NCBI RefSeq assembly: GCF_003337715.1
Contig: NZ_QPIX01000001.1
Location: 1-64,000, forward strand
From: Ciceribacter lividus
GTDB lineage: Bacteria; Pseudomonadota; Alphaproteobacteria; Rhizobiales; Rhizobiaceae
Direction of reading: 5' to 3'
DNA: 64,000 nucleotides
Of the stretch, positions 27,904 through 37,518 are shown piece after piece. A program made the translations under genes and the position numbers. The notes beneath the pieces are model-generated. The model did no database searches. It had not been told where the DNA came from and was given only the letters and a program-made list of their open reading frames with translations. Numbering within the stretch: the first letter of the stretch is position 1; the number at the start of each line of letters is the position of its first letter.

Positions 27904-28076
27904 CTTCCTGCTCCTCGCCGCGTGACGGTGCCGTATGACGGCGCCGCGCTGGCACTTTGACCGGCCGCCCGCGTTTCAATATGGGAGGTGGATTGTAAAA
28001 CGAAAAGGCGCTCGATGTGGTCGAACGCCGGATCGCGGGAGGAGTGCTTCGGCCCGGAGGGGCCGCCTGGTGCCGC

Positions 28077-28352
28077 TCAGTGGCGGTACTGCTGGATGCG
28101 GGTGGTGCGAAGGCCCGGCAGGCCGTGGTCGTTGATCGAAGACTGCCAGGAAAGGAACTCCTCGACCGTCAGCGTATAGCGCTCACAAGCTTCCTCGAGG
28201 CTCAAAAGGCCACCACGTACCGCGGCGACGACTTCCGCCTTCCGCCGTATGACCCAGCGGCGCGTATTGGCCGGGGGTAGATCGGCGATGGTCAGTGGAC
28301 TGCCATCGGGGCCGATGACGTATTTTACTCGCGGGCGGATCATATCGGTCAT
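28077..28352 (-). CDS. sciP: CtrA inhibitor SciP (DUF1153)
   Basis: A 91-residue helix-turn-helix protein with the DUF1153 pattern VKYVIGPDGSPLTIADLPP, WVIRRKAEVVAAVRGGLLSLEEACERY and EEFLSWQ, close to Caulobacter SciP, which binds CtrA and blocks activation of its target promoters in G1. Its gene stands 0.9 kb from ctrA here, beyond fliJ and a GNAT gene. A GANTC site (GACTC, 28355-28359) lies 3 bases upstream of the start. Length as expected for the family. Confidence 0.95.
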   Translation of the reverse strand: MTDMIRPRVKYVIGPDGSPLTIADLPPANTRRWVIRRKAEVVAAVRGGLLSLEEACERYTLTVEEFLSWQSSINDHGLPGLRTTRIQQYRH

Positions 28353-28747
28353 TGGACTCTCTACACATACTCAAGACCACACGAGCGCATGCTAGCCGGG
28401 CATCTTTAAAAATTGCCTAAGCAGGCAGTTACGATTTGATAAGAATTCTACCATTCCTCCGACTGCGGCATTCGCTGCGTGTTTCCGCGACTGCCGTTGC
28501 GTAAATTTGAGCGGAATGCATAGGAGTCATTCCTAAAGAACAGTATTCGTTCTCGCTAAATCGTGTACAAGGCCTACAACAACGCGGAAGGAAGTGCATT
28601 TTCTTCGCCGCGAGACCTTCGTTTCGACGCGTGCTCCTTCATCCGTCCATGCAGACGGATCGTTCTTGAGCCTCGGTCGCGCGGGCCAACTGAATTTCGT
28701 CATCGACAGCCATTTTCAAAAAATGCCCGCGAGGGCATAAGGACATC
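28353..28747. other. Divergent intergenic region, no gene seen
   Basis: About 395 bases between sciP (minus) and the LuxR-type gene (plus). It holds GANTC sites at 28355-28359 and 28524-28528 and AT-rich stretches consistent with promoters of both genes. No hairpin terminator or RNA gene is recognisable. Confidence 0.6.
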
Positions 28748-29458
28748 ATGTTCAGAAGCCACAATCACGCATACCGCATGTCAGACGAGACGCCCGTCGA
28801 GAAAGAGCATTCCGTCGAGGAAAAGCTTTCCGGCATGTCGCGGCGCTTCGGGCTGGACTTCTATCTCGTTTCCGCGTTTCCCGGCTCGCTCGTCCCGACG
28901 TTCGCCGCGGGTGTTGTCATCTCGAACTGGCCTGCCAGCCTGATCGAGGCCTACGACCTGAGCGGATTTTATAAGGAGAGCGAACTCGTTCGGCGGCTCG
29001 GAGAGACAATGCGGCCGGTTTCCTTTTCGGAGTGGCCGTTTGCCGACCGGCATCCGCCCGGCAAGGCAGCGGTGATCGACGTGTCGGACGGCTTCGAAAG
29101 AACACTCGCCTTCGCTATCCGGGACCATGATCACCAGCGGCTGATCTTTGCCTTTTCCGGAAGGCGGCGCCCCCTCGACGAAAACGAGATCGCCACGCTC
29201 TATCTTTCCTGTCTCACACTCATCGACGACGGCCTCGGCCGCTTGCGCCGGCCGTCGCTGCCGACGGAGCCGCTGAGCGGGCGCGAACTCGACTGCCTGC
29301 GGTGGGCGGCCGAGGGCAAGAGCAGCGATGAGATCGCCGTCATCCTCGACATTTCCGCCCACACGGTCGTCAGCTATCTCAAGAACGCCCTGCGCAAGCT
29401 CGACGCGGTCAACCGCATGCAGGCGATCGCCCGCGCCTGCCGTCTCGGACTGATCTAG
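28748..29458 (+). CDS. LuxR-type transcriptional regulator
   Basis: A 236-residue regulator with a C-terminal LuxR/GerE helix-turn-helix (about 175-235: LSGRELDCLRWAAEGKSSDEIAVIL...VVSYLKNALRKLDAVNRMQA) and an N-terminal autoinducer-binding-like domain of about 160 residues. No luxI-type synthase is in the window and the ligand pocket residues cannot be confirmed, so it may be a solo sensor. ATG 28748 has AAGGA 5 bases upstream. The stop codon shares the CTAG palindrome with the stop of the convergent DUF2793 gene. Confidence 0.88.
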   Translation: MFRSHNHAYRMSDETPVEKEHSVEEKLSGMSRRFGLDFYLVSAFPGSLVPTFAAGVVISNWPASLIEAYDLSGFYKESELVRRLGETMRPVSFSEWPFADRHPPGKAAVIDVSDGFERTLAFAIRDHDHQRLIFAFSGRRRPLDENEIATLYLSCLTLIDDGLGRLRRPSLPTEPLSGRELDCLRWAAEGKSSDEIAVILDISAHTVVSYLKNALRKLDAVNRMQAIARACRLGLI

Positions 29459-30492
29459 ATCATCACCGCCGAAAGCTCCGTCCAGCCGTAGCCGAACTGT
29501 AGCTCAGCGCTGCCCCCGTGCCGGAGCGAGAGTTCGTCTCCCGCCGAGAACCAGGTCAGGGCGGTGACGGACTGGAGCGTCTCGGCCGAGAGGGCAGGGC
29601 CCCGGATCGTAGCGACGTTGGTGGTTCCGTTGACGCTGAGCGCGATCTCATGTCCGGACGAAGACAGCAGGTCGGCACTGACACTCACCTGATAGATGCC
29701 GGTCGCCGGAACGGTAAGCGCGTGGCCGGGACCGGAGCCGAGGGCCGGGCCGAGAGCGAACCCGCCCTGGACGACGTGAAGGTTGTCGAAGCCCGTATGG
29801 CTTCCGTCGGCCGGTGTGAACGTCGCGGCGGCGAGCGAGGCGCGCACGGCCGGACGTCCGGTCATTTCGACGACGCCGCTCGGGGAGATCGCGAGAGCTG
29901 TTGTCCAGGTGTCGCCATCGGGGCTCACCTTGACTGCGAAGGCGTCGGAGCCCGTAAGTCCCATCTCGGCACGTCCCTGCCAGCCGGACTGGAAGAGCAG
30001 CGAGGCTGTATCGGCGGTGGCGGCCTTGTTGATCTTTACCTGATGGCCGTGGCCGGCATGGCTGAAGAGGCTGGCATCGGCCGCGACGGCGAGCCTGTTG
30101 TAGCCGTCGGCCGCCGTATTGACGCCGAGCGTCTCGACTACGGCATCCGGCGGCAGCGGCAGGTCGATCCAGGCGCTCCCGGAAAAAACGGCCAGTCGCC
30201 CACGCTGAAGGTCGAAGGCACGCCAGCCGGCGCGGGGCGCAATGAAGATCCATGCGCCGTCCTGGCGAAAGGCAAGCCTGCCTTCCTGGCCGGTCCACTC
30301 GCCGGCCGCAGGTGCCGTCGGCCAGTAGCATTCCCCTTCGGCAGCATCCGCCGGCGGCGACGATGGCGTGCCTGCGATCACCAGCTGGACGAGCGCGTCG
30401 AGCCGCTGCAGCGCCTCGTTGTGGGTGACGTGCTTCTGGGCTTGCGCGGCGAGGAGGTAGGGCAGGGCGAGATTGGCTGTGGCGTCGGTCAT
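29455..30492 (-). CDS. DUF2793 phage-tail-like protein, orphan
   Basis: A 345-residue protein. The N-terminal about 110 residues match the DUF2793 pattern (LALPYLLAAQAQKHVTHNEALQRLDALVQL, WIFIAPRAGWRAF), found in phage and gene-transfer-agent structural proteins; I recall a head-spike/capsule-binding protein of the Rhodobacter capsulatus agent in this group. The C-terminal part (about 200-345) is beta-rich (Thr/Ser/Gly), with a tail-fibre or C1q-like look. No other phage structural gene is nearby. The start is ATG 30492; it is convergent with the LuxR-type gene and shares four bases with it. Confidence 0.85.
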   Translation of the reverse strand: MTDATANLALPYLLAAQAQKHVTHNEALQRLDALVQLVIAGTPSSPPADAAEGECYWPTAPAAGEWTGQEGRLAFRQDGAWIFIAPRAGWRAFDLQRGRLAVFSGSAWIDLPLPPDAVVETLGVNTAADGYNRLAVAADASLFSHAGHGHQVKINKAATADTASLLFQSGWQGRAEMGLTGSDAFAVKVSPDGDTWTTALAISPSGVVEMTGRPAVRASLAAATFTPADGSHTGFDNLHVVQGGFALGPALGSGPGHALTVPATGIYQVSVSADLLSSSGHEIALSVNGTTNVATIRGPALSAETLQSVTALTWFSAGDELSLRHGGSAELQFGYGWTELSAVMI

Positions 30493-30663
30493 GGTCGTGC
30501 TTCTCCGGTTGATGCGCCGGGCCGATGACGGGCTGATGCCGGCACGGGCCGCGACGCAGGTTCGGAGCATTGTCCTATGGCCTGTGGGAGGGTGAACGAA
30601 AACGGGTTCCCTTCTTTGAAAGAAAAGGACTTTTCGCCCCGTACCACCACAGGGATCGCGCAA

Positions 30664-31455
30664 TTATACCGGCTGGCGTTTGCCCCAGGCGACGAAGGAG
30701 GGATTGGCGAAATCGCTATCGGCCGCCTGTGCCACCTTGCCGTAGCGGAGCGGCAGGCCGTCGAGGTCGAGCGTCGCGCCGCCGGCGGCTCTCAGAACAG
30801 CGTCGCCTGCGGCGGTGTCCCACTCCATCGTGCGGCCGAAGCGCGGATAGACGTCGGCGACCCCTTCCGCCAACAGGCAGAACTTGAGGGACGAGCCGAC
30901 GGACGTGCGCGACGAGACCCGGTGCCGGTCGAGGAAGGCTTCGGTCTCCGGGGTGCTGTGGGAACGGCTGGCGACGGCGAGCATGTCATCCGCGACCGGG
31001 CGGGCGCGGATGACCTTGCGGGCGGATATGGTGAAGTCGGGCCCGACGACGAGCTTCTCCGCGCCTGTCGACGATCCGCTGTAGGCGATCCCCTTGGCCG
31101 GAGCGTAGACCACGCCCGCAACCGGTGCGCCCTCGACGACGAGGGCGATGTTGACGGTGAAGTCCTCGCGGCCGTTGACGAATTCCTTCGTCCCGTCGAG
31201 CGGGTCGACGAGGATGAACGTCCTGCCCGCGATCTGCGGCACCTCTCCCGCGGAGACGGATTCCTCCGCGACGACCGGCACGTCCGGCAAGGCCTCGCGG
31301 AGTGCCGCCAGAATGATCCGCTCGGCGCGCTCGTCGGCCTCGGTCACCGGCGAGGCGTCACTCTTCAGCCTGATGGTCGCCCCGGCTTCGAAGACTTCCA
31401 TGATCGCCCGACCGGCGGTGATCGCCGCCTTTTCGAAGGTGTCCAGTATCTGCAT
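30664..31455 (-). CDS. cysQ: 3'(2'),5'-bisphosphate nucleotidase CysQ
   Basis: A 263-residue inositol-monophosphatase-family enzyme that removes the 3' phosphate from PAP(S) during sulfur assimilation. Mg-binding motifs are intact: EE in the first acidic site, DPLDGTKEF, and WDTAAGDAVLRAAGG. The start is ATG 31455 (MQILDTFEKAA), with GGAGAA upstream; the frame extends further without a sensible N-terminus. It is divergent from the liv operon, with a 448-base gap. Confidence 0.93.
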   Translation of the reverse strand: MQILDTFEKAAITAGRAIMEVFEAGATIRLKSDASPVTEADERAERIILAALREALPDVPVVAEESVSAGEVPQIAGRTFILVDPLDGTKEFVNGREDFTVNIALVVEGAPVAGVVYAPAKGIAYSGSSTGAEKLVVGPDFTISARKVIRARPVADDMLAVASRSHSTPETEAFLDRHRVSSRTSVGSSLKFCLLAEGVADVYPRFGRTMEWDTAAGDAVLRAAGGATLDLDGLPLRYGKVAQAADSDFANPSFVAWGKRQPV

Positions 31456-31903
31456 CCCGCGTTCTCCTTCTCCGCCGCGCTCCGGGACAAGCCGCAGTGC
31501 GAGAATGCGGCTGGCCGTCAGCGTTAAGCTATGGCAGGATTGATGAAAAGCCGATGGGTGTTCTCGGCTGCCGTTTTCATCGGAACCGGTGGTCCACCGC
31601 TTCCTCCGGGCGCCACGCGCGGTCATCGCCACCGCCGCGGACTGGCCGCATGGCGACATTTCCTCTCCGGCAATTCCGCGAGATTCCCGGCGATGACTAT
31701 TTCCGAAGCAATTTACGTCGCTTTTTTGGGTAGTTTGCCGCGGAAATCACCAAATCTGTGGGGGAAACCAACAAAATGTGCGCGAGAAAGCTTTTGCGCT
31801 TCACATTTTCAGCGAAAACGCTATCAAATCCCGTCACGCCAAAAAACCCTGAACGGGGAAACGAAAAAGGGACGCGTTGACGACCGCGTCTGGGGGATAA
31901 CAT
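31456..31903. other. Divergent region before the liv operon
   Basis: About 450 bases without a convincing gene. The part near 31700-31850 is AT-richer and probably holds the promoter of livH. A small inverted repeat (31871-31876 with 31885-31890, GACGCG/CGCGTC) sits 14 bases before the livH start, near its GGGGG ribosome binding site. No sigma-54 site was recognised on reading. Confidence 0.55.
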
Positions 31904-32806
31904 ATGGAGTATTTCGTCCAGCAGCTCATAAACGGGCTGACTCTCGGGTCTATCTATGGCCTGGTGGCCATCGGCTACACCATGGTTTACGGCATCATCG
32001 GCATGATCAACTTTGCCCATGGTGACATTTTCATGCTCGGCGGCTTCGCCGCCCTGATCGTCTTCCTCATCCTGACGTCGTTCTTCGCAGGCATTCCGGT
32101 TGCGCTCGCGCTGCTGGTGATGCTGATCATCGCGATGCTGATGACGGGTCTCTGGAACTGGGTGATCGAGCGCGTAGCATACCGCCCGTTGCGCGGTTCC
32201 TTCCGGCTTGCACCGCTCATCACCGCAATCGGCATGTCGATCGTGCTGTCGAACTTCATCCAGGTCGCGCAGGGTCCCCGCAACAAGCCCATTCCGTCGC
32301 TCGTCAACGACGTCTATCATCTGGGCGCGGTCACCGTTTCCCTGAAACAGATCATCATCGTCGTCGTCACGGCGGTGCTTCTGTCGATCTTCTGGTACAT
32401 CGTCAACAAGACGCCGCTCGGCCGTGCGCAAAGAGCGACCGAGCAGGACCGCAAGATGGCGGCGCTCCTCGGCGTGGACGTCGACCGCACCATCTCGATC
32501 ACCTTCGTCATGGGGGCGGCGCTGGCAGCGGTCGCCGGCACCATGTACCTGATGTATTACGGTGTCGCCTCGTTCGCCGACGGCTTCACTCCCGGCGTCA
32601 AGGCCTTCACGGCCGCGGTTCTCGGCGGTATCGGTTCGCTTCCCGGCGCGGTTCTCGGCGGGTTGCTGATCGGCCTCATCGAGTCGCTCTGGTCGGCCTA
32701 CTTTACGATCGCCTACAAGGATGTCGCGACCTTCGCGATCCTGGCTTTCGTGCTGATCTTCAAGCCGACCGGCATTCTGGGCCGTCCTGAAGTCGAGAAG
32801 GTGTGA
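31904..32806 (+). CDS. livH: Branched-chain amino acid ABC transporter permease LivH
   Basis: A 300-residue inner-membrane permease with about eight hydrophobic segments. The N-terminal [36 protein letters not shown] run (given in parts) and the [12 protein letters not shown] loop are the LivH signatures. It pairs with LivM as one of two permeases. Operon order: livH, livM, livG, livF, a small membrane gene and the binding protein. ATG 31904 follows GGGGG. The C-terminal GRPEVEKV end is usual. Confidence 0.95.
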   Translation: MEYFVQQLINGLTLGSIYGLVAIGYTMVYGIIGMINFAHGDIFMLGGFAALIVFLILTSFFAGIPVALALLVMLIIAMLMTGLWNWVIERVAYRPLRGSFRLAPLITAIGMSIVLSNFIQVAQGPRNKPIPSLVNDVYHLGAVTVSLKQIIIVVVTAVLLSIFWYIVNKTPLGRAQRATEQDRKMAALLGVDVDRTISITFVMGAALAAVAGTMYLMYYGVASFADGFTPGVKAFTAAVLGGIGSLPGAVLGGLLIGLIESLWSAYFTIAYKDVATFAILAFVLIFKPTGILGRPEVEKV

Positions 32807-32810
32807 TCCG

Positions 32811-34202
32811 ATGGCGAATACTGCAACCGTGCACAACACCGCCCAGTCGGGTCACCTCGTGAAGGCCTTCAAGGAAGGCATCTTCGCCGGCGTGATCGCG
32901 CTCGGCATGTTCATCCTCTATATCGGCATCAAGACCGACCAGGACATTTCCAACACGCTGATCTGGTATCCGCGCTGGGGCCTGCTCGCCATCTTCGTCG
33001 CGATCGCCGCAGTCGGCCGCTTCCTGATCGTCGGCTTCTTCTCGCCCTGGGTCGCCCAGCGCAAGGCGAGCCGTTCGCAGGTTCCTGTCCACGAGGTCGA
33101 GGCGAAAGCGTCCTTCTTCCACCGGCACTTCCTGAAGATCGCCCTGCTGGCGCTGGTTCTCTATCCGCCGGTCATCGTGTCGACCTTCGGGGTCCAGGGC
33201 TCGCTGAAGTTCGTCGACAACTTCGGCATCCAGATCCTCATCTACGTGATGCTCGCCTGGGGCCTCAACATTGTGGTGGGCCTCGCCGGCCTGCTCGACC
33301 TCGGCTATGTCGCCTTCTATGCGGTCGGCGCCTATTCCTATGCGCTGCTGTCGCAGCAGTTCGGGCTCTCCTTCTGGGTCCTGCTGCCGATCTCCGGCAT
33401 CCTGGCGGCCTTCTGGGGCATCATGCTGGGCTTCCCTGTCCTCAGGCTTCGCGGCGACTACCTCGCGATCGTGACGCTCGCCTTCGGTGAAATCATCCGT
33501 CTGGTGCTGATCAACTGGACCGACGTCACCAGGGGCACCTTCGGCGTCTCGGGCATCCCGAAGGCGACACTGTTCGGCATCAAGTTCGACGCTTCGCCCG
33601 ACGGTTTCGCCAAGCTCTTCGGTCTGCCGATGTCCTCGGCCTACTACAAGATCTTCCTCTTCTACCTGATCCTCGCGCTCTGCCTGCTGACGGCCTATGT
33701 GACCATCCGCCTGCGCCGCATGCCGATCGGTCGGGCCTGGGAAGCGCTGCGCGAAGACGAAACCGCCTGCCGTTCGCTCGGCATCAACACGGTGACGACC
33801 AAGCTGACCGCCTTCGCCATCGGTGCGATGTTCGGCGGCTTCGCCGGCTCCTTCTTCGCCGCCCGTCAGGGCTTCGTCTCTCCGGAATCCTTCGTGTTCC
33901 TCGAATCGGCGGTGATCCTGGCGATCGTCGTTCTCGGCGGCATGGGTTCGCTGACGGGTATCGCGGTCGCCGCGATCGTCATGGTCGGCGGTACCGAACT
34001 GCTGCGCGAAATGGAGTTCCTGAAGCAGATCTTCGGACCGGACTTCACGCCCGAGCTCTATCGCATGCTGCTCTTCGGCCTTGCGATGATCATCGTTATG
34101 CTCTTCAAGCCCCGTGGCTTCGTAGGCTCGCGTGAACCCACCGCCTTCCTCAAGGAGCGCAAGGCGGTATCCGGAAGCTTTACCAAGGAGGGTCACGGCT
34201 GA
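32811..34202 (+). CDS. livM: Branched-chain amino acid ABC transporter permease LivM
   Basis: A 463-residue permease. The conserved core (about 140-430) has the LivM motifs [37 protein letters not shown] and [20 protein letters not shown]. An extra N-terminal part of about 130 residues, with additional membrane segments (about 25-45 and 60-85) and the KASFFHRHF linker, is longer than enterobacterial LivM but common in Rhizobiales. It begins 4 bases after livH and overlaps livG by one base (TGATG). Confidence 0.93.
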   Translation: MANTATVHNTAQSGHLVKAFKEGIFAGVIALGMFILYIGIKTDQDISNTLIWYPRWGLLAIFVAIAAVGRFLIVGFFSPWVAQRKASRSQVPVHEVEAKASFFHRHFLKIALLALVLYPPVIVSTFGVQGSLKFVDNFGIQILIYVMLAWGLNIVVGLAGLLDLGYVAFYAVGAYSYALLSQQFGLSFWVLLPISGILAAFWGIMLGFPVLRLRGDYLAIVTLAFGEIIRLVLINWTDVTRGTFGVSGIPKATLFGIKFDASPDGFAKLFGLPMSSAYYKIFLFYLILALCLLTAYVTIRLRRMPIGRAWEALREDETACRSLGINTVTTKLTAFAIGAMFGGFAGSFFAARQGFVSPESFVFLESAVILAIVVLGGMGSLTGIAVAAIVMVGGTELLREMEFLKQIFGPDFTPELYRMLLFGLAMIIVMLFKPRGFVGSREPTAFLKERKAVSGSFTKEGHG

Positions 34203-35077
34203 TGACCTCCGGAACCGAACACATGACGAATGACAACATCCTGAAGGTGGAACATCTGTCGATGAAATTCGGCGGACTGATGGCCATCAACGATCTCTCC
34301 TTCGACGTCCGGCGGGGTGACATCACCGCCCTGATCGGACCGAACGGCGCCGGCAAGACGACCGTGTTCAACTGCATCACCGGCTTCTACAAGCCGACGA
34401 TGGGGATGCTCACGCTGACCCAGCGTTCGGGCAAGCAGTACCTGCTCGAGCGCCTGCCGGACTTCGAGATCACCAAGCACGCCAAAGTGGCGCGTACCTT
34501 CCAGAACATCCGCCTCTTCTCGGGGCTGACGGTGCTCGAAAACCTGCTGGTCGCACAGCACAACGCCCTCATGCGGGCGTCGGGCTACACCGTTCTCGGC
34601 CTGCTCGGTCTGCCGGCCTACAAGCGGGCGGCCAAGGAGTCGGTCGAGAAGGCTGCGCACTGGCTCGAAAAGGCCGATCTCGTCGATCGCGCCGACGATC
34701 CGGCGGGCGATCTGCCCTACGGTGCCCAGCGGCGTCTCGAGATTGCCCGTGCCATGTGCACCGATCCGGAACTCCTCTGCCTCGACGAACCCGCAGCCGG
34801 TCTCAACCCGCGTGAATCGGCGGCTCTCAACACTCTTCTTCACAGCATCCGGGGCGATACCGGGACCTCGATCCTGCTGATCGAGCACGACATGTCCGTG
34901 GTCATGGAGATTTCCGACCACATCGTGGTGCTCGAATACGGTCAGAAGATCTCGGACGGCACGCCGGATCACGTGAAGAACGACCCGAAGGTCATCGCGG
35001 CCTATCTGGGTGTCGAGGATGAAGAGTTGGATGAAGCGATTTCTGAGGTCGAAGCCGTATCGGGAGGGCAGAACTGA
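34202..35077 (+). CDS. livG: Branched-chain amino acid ABC transporter ATP-binding protein LivG
   Basis: A 291-residue ABC ATPase: Walker A GPNGAGKTT near residue 48, Q-loop, the family C-loop (here DLPYGAQRRLEIARAM, a common LivG variation of LSGGQ), Walker B ELLCLDEPAAGLN, and the switch histidine in LLIEHDM. ATG 34202 overlaps the livM stop, with AAGGAGG 9 bases before it. The C-terminal acidic tail (DEELDEAISEVEAV) is usual in rhizobial LivG. It hydrolyses ATP with LivF to drive import. Confidence 0.95.
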   Translation: MTSGTEHMTNDNILKVEHLSMKFGGLMAINDLSFDVRRGDITALIGPNGAGKTTVFNCITGFYKPTMGMLTLTQRSGKQYLLERLPDFEITKHAKVARTFQNIRLFSGLTVLENLLVAQHNALMRASGYTVLGLLGLPAYKRAAKESVEKAAHWLEKADLVDRADDPAGDLPYGAQRRLEIARAMCTDPELLCLDEPAAGLNPRESAALNTLLHSIRGDTGTSILLIEHDMSVVMEISDHIVVLEYGQKISDGTPDHVKNDPKVIAAYLGVEDEELDEAISEVEAVSGGQN

Positions 35078-35805
35078 TGTCCACTGAACCGCTTCTCAAG
35101 GTAACAGACGTCGAGACCTACTACGGCAACATCCGCGCGCTCGGCGGGGTGAATGTCGAGGTCCGGCAGGGCGAGATCGTGTCGCTGATCGGTGCCAACG
35201 GTGCCGGCAAGTCGACGCTGATGATGACGATCTGCGGCAGCCCGCAGGCGCGTGCCGGCCAGGTCATCTTCGACGGCACGGACATCACCCGGATGCCGAC
35301 GCACCTGATCGCGCGCCGCCGCATCGCCCAGTCGCCGGAAGGTCGCCGCATCTTCCCGCGCATGACCGTCTTCGAAAACCTGCAGATGGGCGCCGGGCTC
35401 GACAACCTCAAGTATTTCAACGAGGACGTCGAGAAGATCTTCACGCTCTTCCCGCGCCTGAAGGAACGCCAGCACCAGCGCGGCGGCACACTTTCGGGCG
35501 GCGAGCAGCAGATGCTGTCGATCGGCCGCGCCCTGATGGCGCGTCCGAAGCTCCTCCTCCTCGACGAACCCTCGCTCGGCCTCGCTCCGCTGATCGTCAA
35601 GGGCATCTTCGAGGCGATCAAGAAGCTCAACAAGGAAGACGGGCTTACCGTCTTCCTCGTCGAGCAGAACGCATTCGCGGCGCTCAAGCTGTCCGACCGC
35701 GCCTATGTGATGGTCAACGGCCAGGTCACCATGAGCGGCACCGGCAAGGAACTCCTCGCGGACCCGCAGGTTCGCGCGGCCTACCTTGAAGGCGGCCATC
35801 ACTGA
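35077..35805 (+). CDS. livF: Branched-chain amino acid ABC transporter ATP-binding protein LivF
   Basis: A 242-residue ABC ATPase with Walker A GANGAGKSTL near residue 36, the QSPEGRRIFPRMTV segment, signature LSGGEQQML, Walker B LLLLDEPSLGLAP and switch histidine replaced by the usual LVEQNAF in LivF proteins (Q rather than H). It starts at 35077, overlapping the livG stop by one base. Operon neighbours on both sides confirm the role. Confidence 0.95.
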   Translation: MSTEPLLKVTDVETYYGNIRALGGVNVEVRQGEIVSLIGANGAGKSTLMMTICGSPQARAGQVIFDGTDITRMPTHLIARRRIAQSPEGRRIFPRMTVFENLQMGAGLDNLKYFNEDVEKIFTLFPRLKERQHQRGGTLSGGEQQMLSIGRALMARPKLLLLDEPSLGLAPLIVKGIFEAIKKLNKEDGLTVFLVEQNAFAALKLSDRAYVMVNGQVTMSGTGKELLADPQVRAAYLEGGHH

Positions 35806-35826
35806 TCGGGTTAGGGGGAATTTGAC

Positions 35827-36180
35827 ATGCAAGGATTGTTTTTCGAGACCGACACCGGCGTCCGCTACGTCCTGCGGTTCCTGGTCCTGCTGCTCGGTTT
35901 CTGGACCGCGTGGCGGACGGGCAAGGCCGTCGCCGAAGGCTGGCAGCACTATCCGACGGTGATCGTCTATACGCTGCTGCTGGGAGTGGTGATGCGCTTT
36001 CTGCATTACGCGCTCTTTCAGGGGCCGTTCATCAGCCCCTTCTATTATGTCATCGACGTCGTTCTGCTGTTGATCTTTGCAACGGCCGGATACCGGGTCC
36101 GACGGACCCGTCAGATGGTCGATAATTACTACTGGCTTTACGAGAAGACCTCGGCCTTCTCGTGGAAGAAGAAAGATTGA
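35827..36180 (+). CDS. Small membrane protein of the liv operon (DUF6867-like)
   Basis: A 117-residue inner-membrane protein with about three hydrophobic segments (about 15-33, 44-63 and 72-92) and a basic cytoplasmic C-terminus (YRVRRTRQMVDNYYWLYEKTSAFSWKKKD in parts). I recall a small DUF6867 family standing at this position in rhizobial liv operons. Its place between livF and the binding protein suggests a role in transport or its assembly, but none is known. It lies 21 bases after livF. Confidence 0.72.
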   Translation: MQGLFFETDTGVRYVLRFLVLLLGFWTAWRTGKAVAEGWQHYPTVIVYTLLLGVVMRFLHYALFQGPFISPFYYVIDVVLLLIFATAGYRVRRTRQMVDNYYWLYEKTSAFSWKKKD

Positions 36181-36323
36181 CAGCCACGTTTTTCTTGTCA
36201 CAGATTGCCGACAAGAAGGGCCTGGCTCTCAATACAGAGTGGAACAGATTTCCGGCGCAGTGATGGTGGGTATTGCGCACGGTTTCAGAAACCTAACCTG
36301 CCTAAAAAATTGGGAGTAACAAT

Positions 36324-37439
36324 ATGAAGAAGCTTCTTCTTTCTGCTGTTGCGCTGACGGCCATGGTGGCCTACGGCGGCAGTGCCTGGGCCGAAGTGCT
36401 CGTCGGCGTCGGCGGTCCGCTGACGGGTCCGAACGCCGCTTTCGGCGCTCAGCTCCAGAAGGGTGCTGAACAGGCTGCAGCCGACATCAACGCTGCCGGC
36501 GGCATCAACGGCGAACAGATCAAGATCGTTCTCGGCGACGACGTTTCCGACGCCAAGCAGGGCGTTTCGGTTGCCAACAAGTTCGTCGCTGACGGCGTGA
36601 AGTTCGTGGTCGGTCACTTCAACTCCGGCGTTTCGATCCCGGCTTCTGAAGTCTACGCCGAAAACGGCATCCTGCAGATCACCCCGGCCTCCACCAACCC
36701 GCAGTTCACCGAACGGGGCATGTGGAACACCTTCCGTACCTGCGGCCGTGACGACCAGCAGGGCGCGGTAGCTGGCGCCTATATCGCCGAGAAGTTCAAG
36801 GATACCAAGGTCGCCGTCGTTCACGACAAGACCCCGTATGGCCAGGGTCTCGCGGACGAAACCAAGAAGGCAATGAACAGCCTTGGCATCACCGAAGTCA
36901 TGTACGAAGGCATCACCGCCGGCGACAAGGACTACTCGGCCCTGATCTCCAAGATGAAGGAAGCCGGCGTCGGCGTCGTCTACTTCGGCGGTCTGCACAC
37001 CGAAGCCGGCCTGATCATGCGCCAGATGGCCGATGGTGGCCTCAAGGCGACCCTGATGTCGGGCGATGGCATTACCTCGAACGAACTGGCTTCGATCGCC
37101 GGCGACGCCGTCAACGGCACCCTGATGACCTTCCCGCCGGATCCGCGCAAGAACCCGAACGCAGCTGACGCCGTCAAGAAGTTCCGCGACGCCGGCTTCG
37201 AACCGGAAGCCTACACCCTCTATTCCTACGCTGCCCTGCAGGTAATCGCAGAGGCTGCCAATAAGGCCGGCACGAACGATCCGGAAGCTGTCGCTGCCGC
37301 GCTCAAGGAAAAGGGTCCGTACACGACCGTTATCGGCGAACTCGGCTGGAACGAGAAGGGCGACATCACGCGTCCGGACTACGTCATGTACACCTGGAAG
37401 AAGGGCGAGGACGGCAAGTACTCGTACTTCCAGGACTAA
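36324..37439 (+). CDS. livK: Branched-chain amino acid ABC transporter substrate-binding protein
   Basis: A 371-residue periplasmic protein. Residues 1-22 are a signal peptide ([19 protein letters not shown], cleavage near SAWA-E). The mature part has the type-I periplasmic-binding fold of the Leu/Ile/Val group, with [17 protein letters not shown] at its start, [18 protein letters not shown], and IQ-like [13 protein letters not shown]. The gene lies last in the liv operon, 143 bases after the small membrane gene, so it may also have its own start, and ends at a hairpin terminator. The amino acid specificity is not readable. Confidence 0.93.
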   Translation: MKKLLLSAVALTAMVAYGGSAWAEVLVGVGGPLTGPNAAFGAQLQKGAEQAAADINAAGGINGEQIKIVLGDDVSDAKQGVSVANKFVADGVKFVVGHFNSGVSIPASEVYAENGILQITPASTNPQFTERGMWNTFRTCGRDDQQGAVAGAYIAEKFKDTKVAVVHDKTPYGQGLADETKKAMNSLGITEVMYEGITAGDKDYSALISKMKEAGVGVVYFGGLHTEAGLIMRQMADGGLKATLMSGDGITSNELASIAGDAVNGTLMTFPPDPRKNPNAADAVKKFRDAGFEPEAYTLYSYAALQVIAEAANKAGTNDPEAVAAALKEKGPYTTVIGELGWNEKGDITRPDYVMYTWKKGEDGKYSYFQD

Positions 37440-37462
37440 TTCGATCCATCACCGGATTGACG

Positions 37463-37489
37463 GAAAGCCCGGCCTCGTGCCGGGCTTTC
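37463..37489 (+). terminator. Terminator hairpin after the liv operon
   Basis: Perfect 11-bp stem (37463-37473 with 37479-37489, arm GAAAGCCCGGC) and a five-base loop, 24 bases after the binding-protein stop. The T-tract is part of the stem, with only a weak tail (CTGCGTTT). Confidence 0.75.
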
Positions 37490-37518
37490 TGCGTTTCAAG
37501 TCCGGGAGCGGATCGGCC

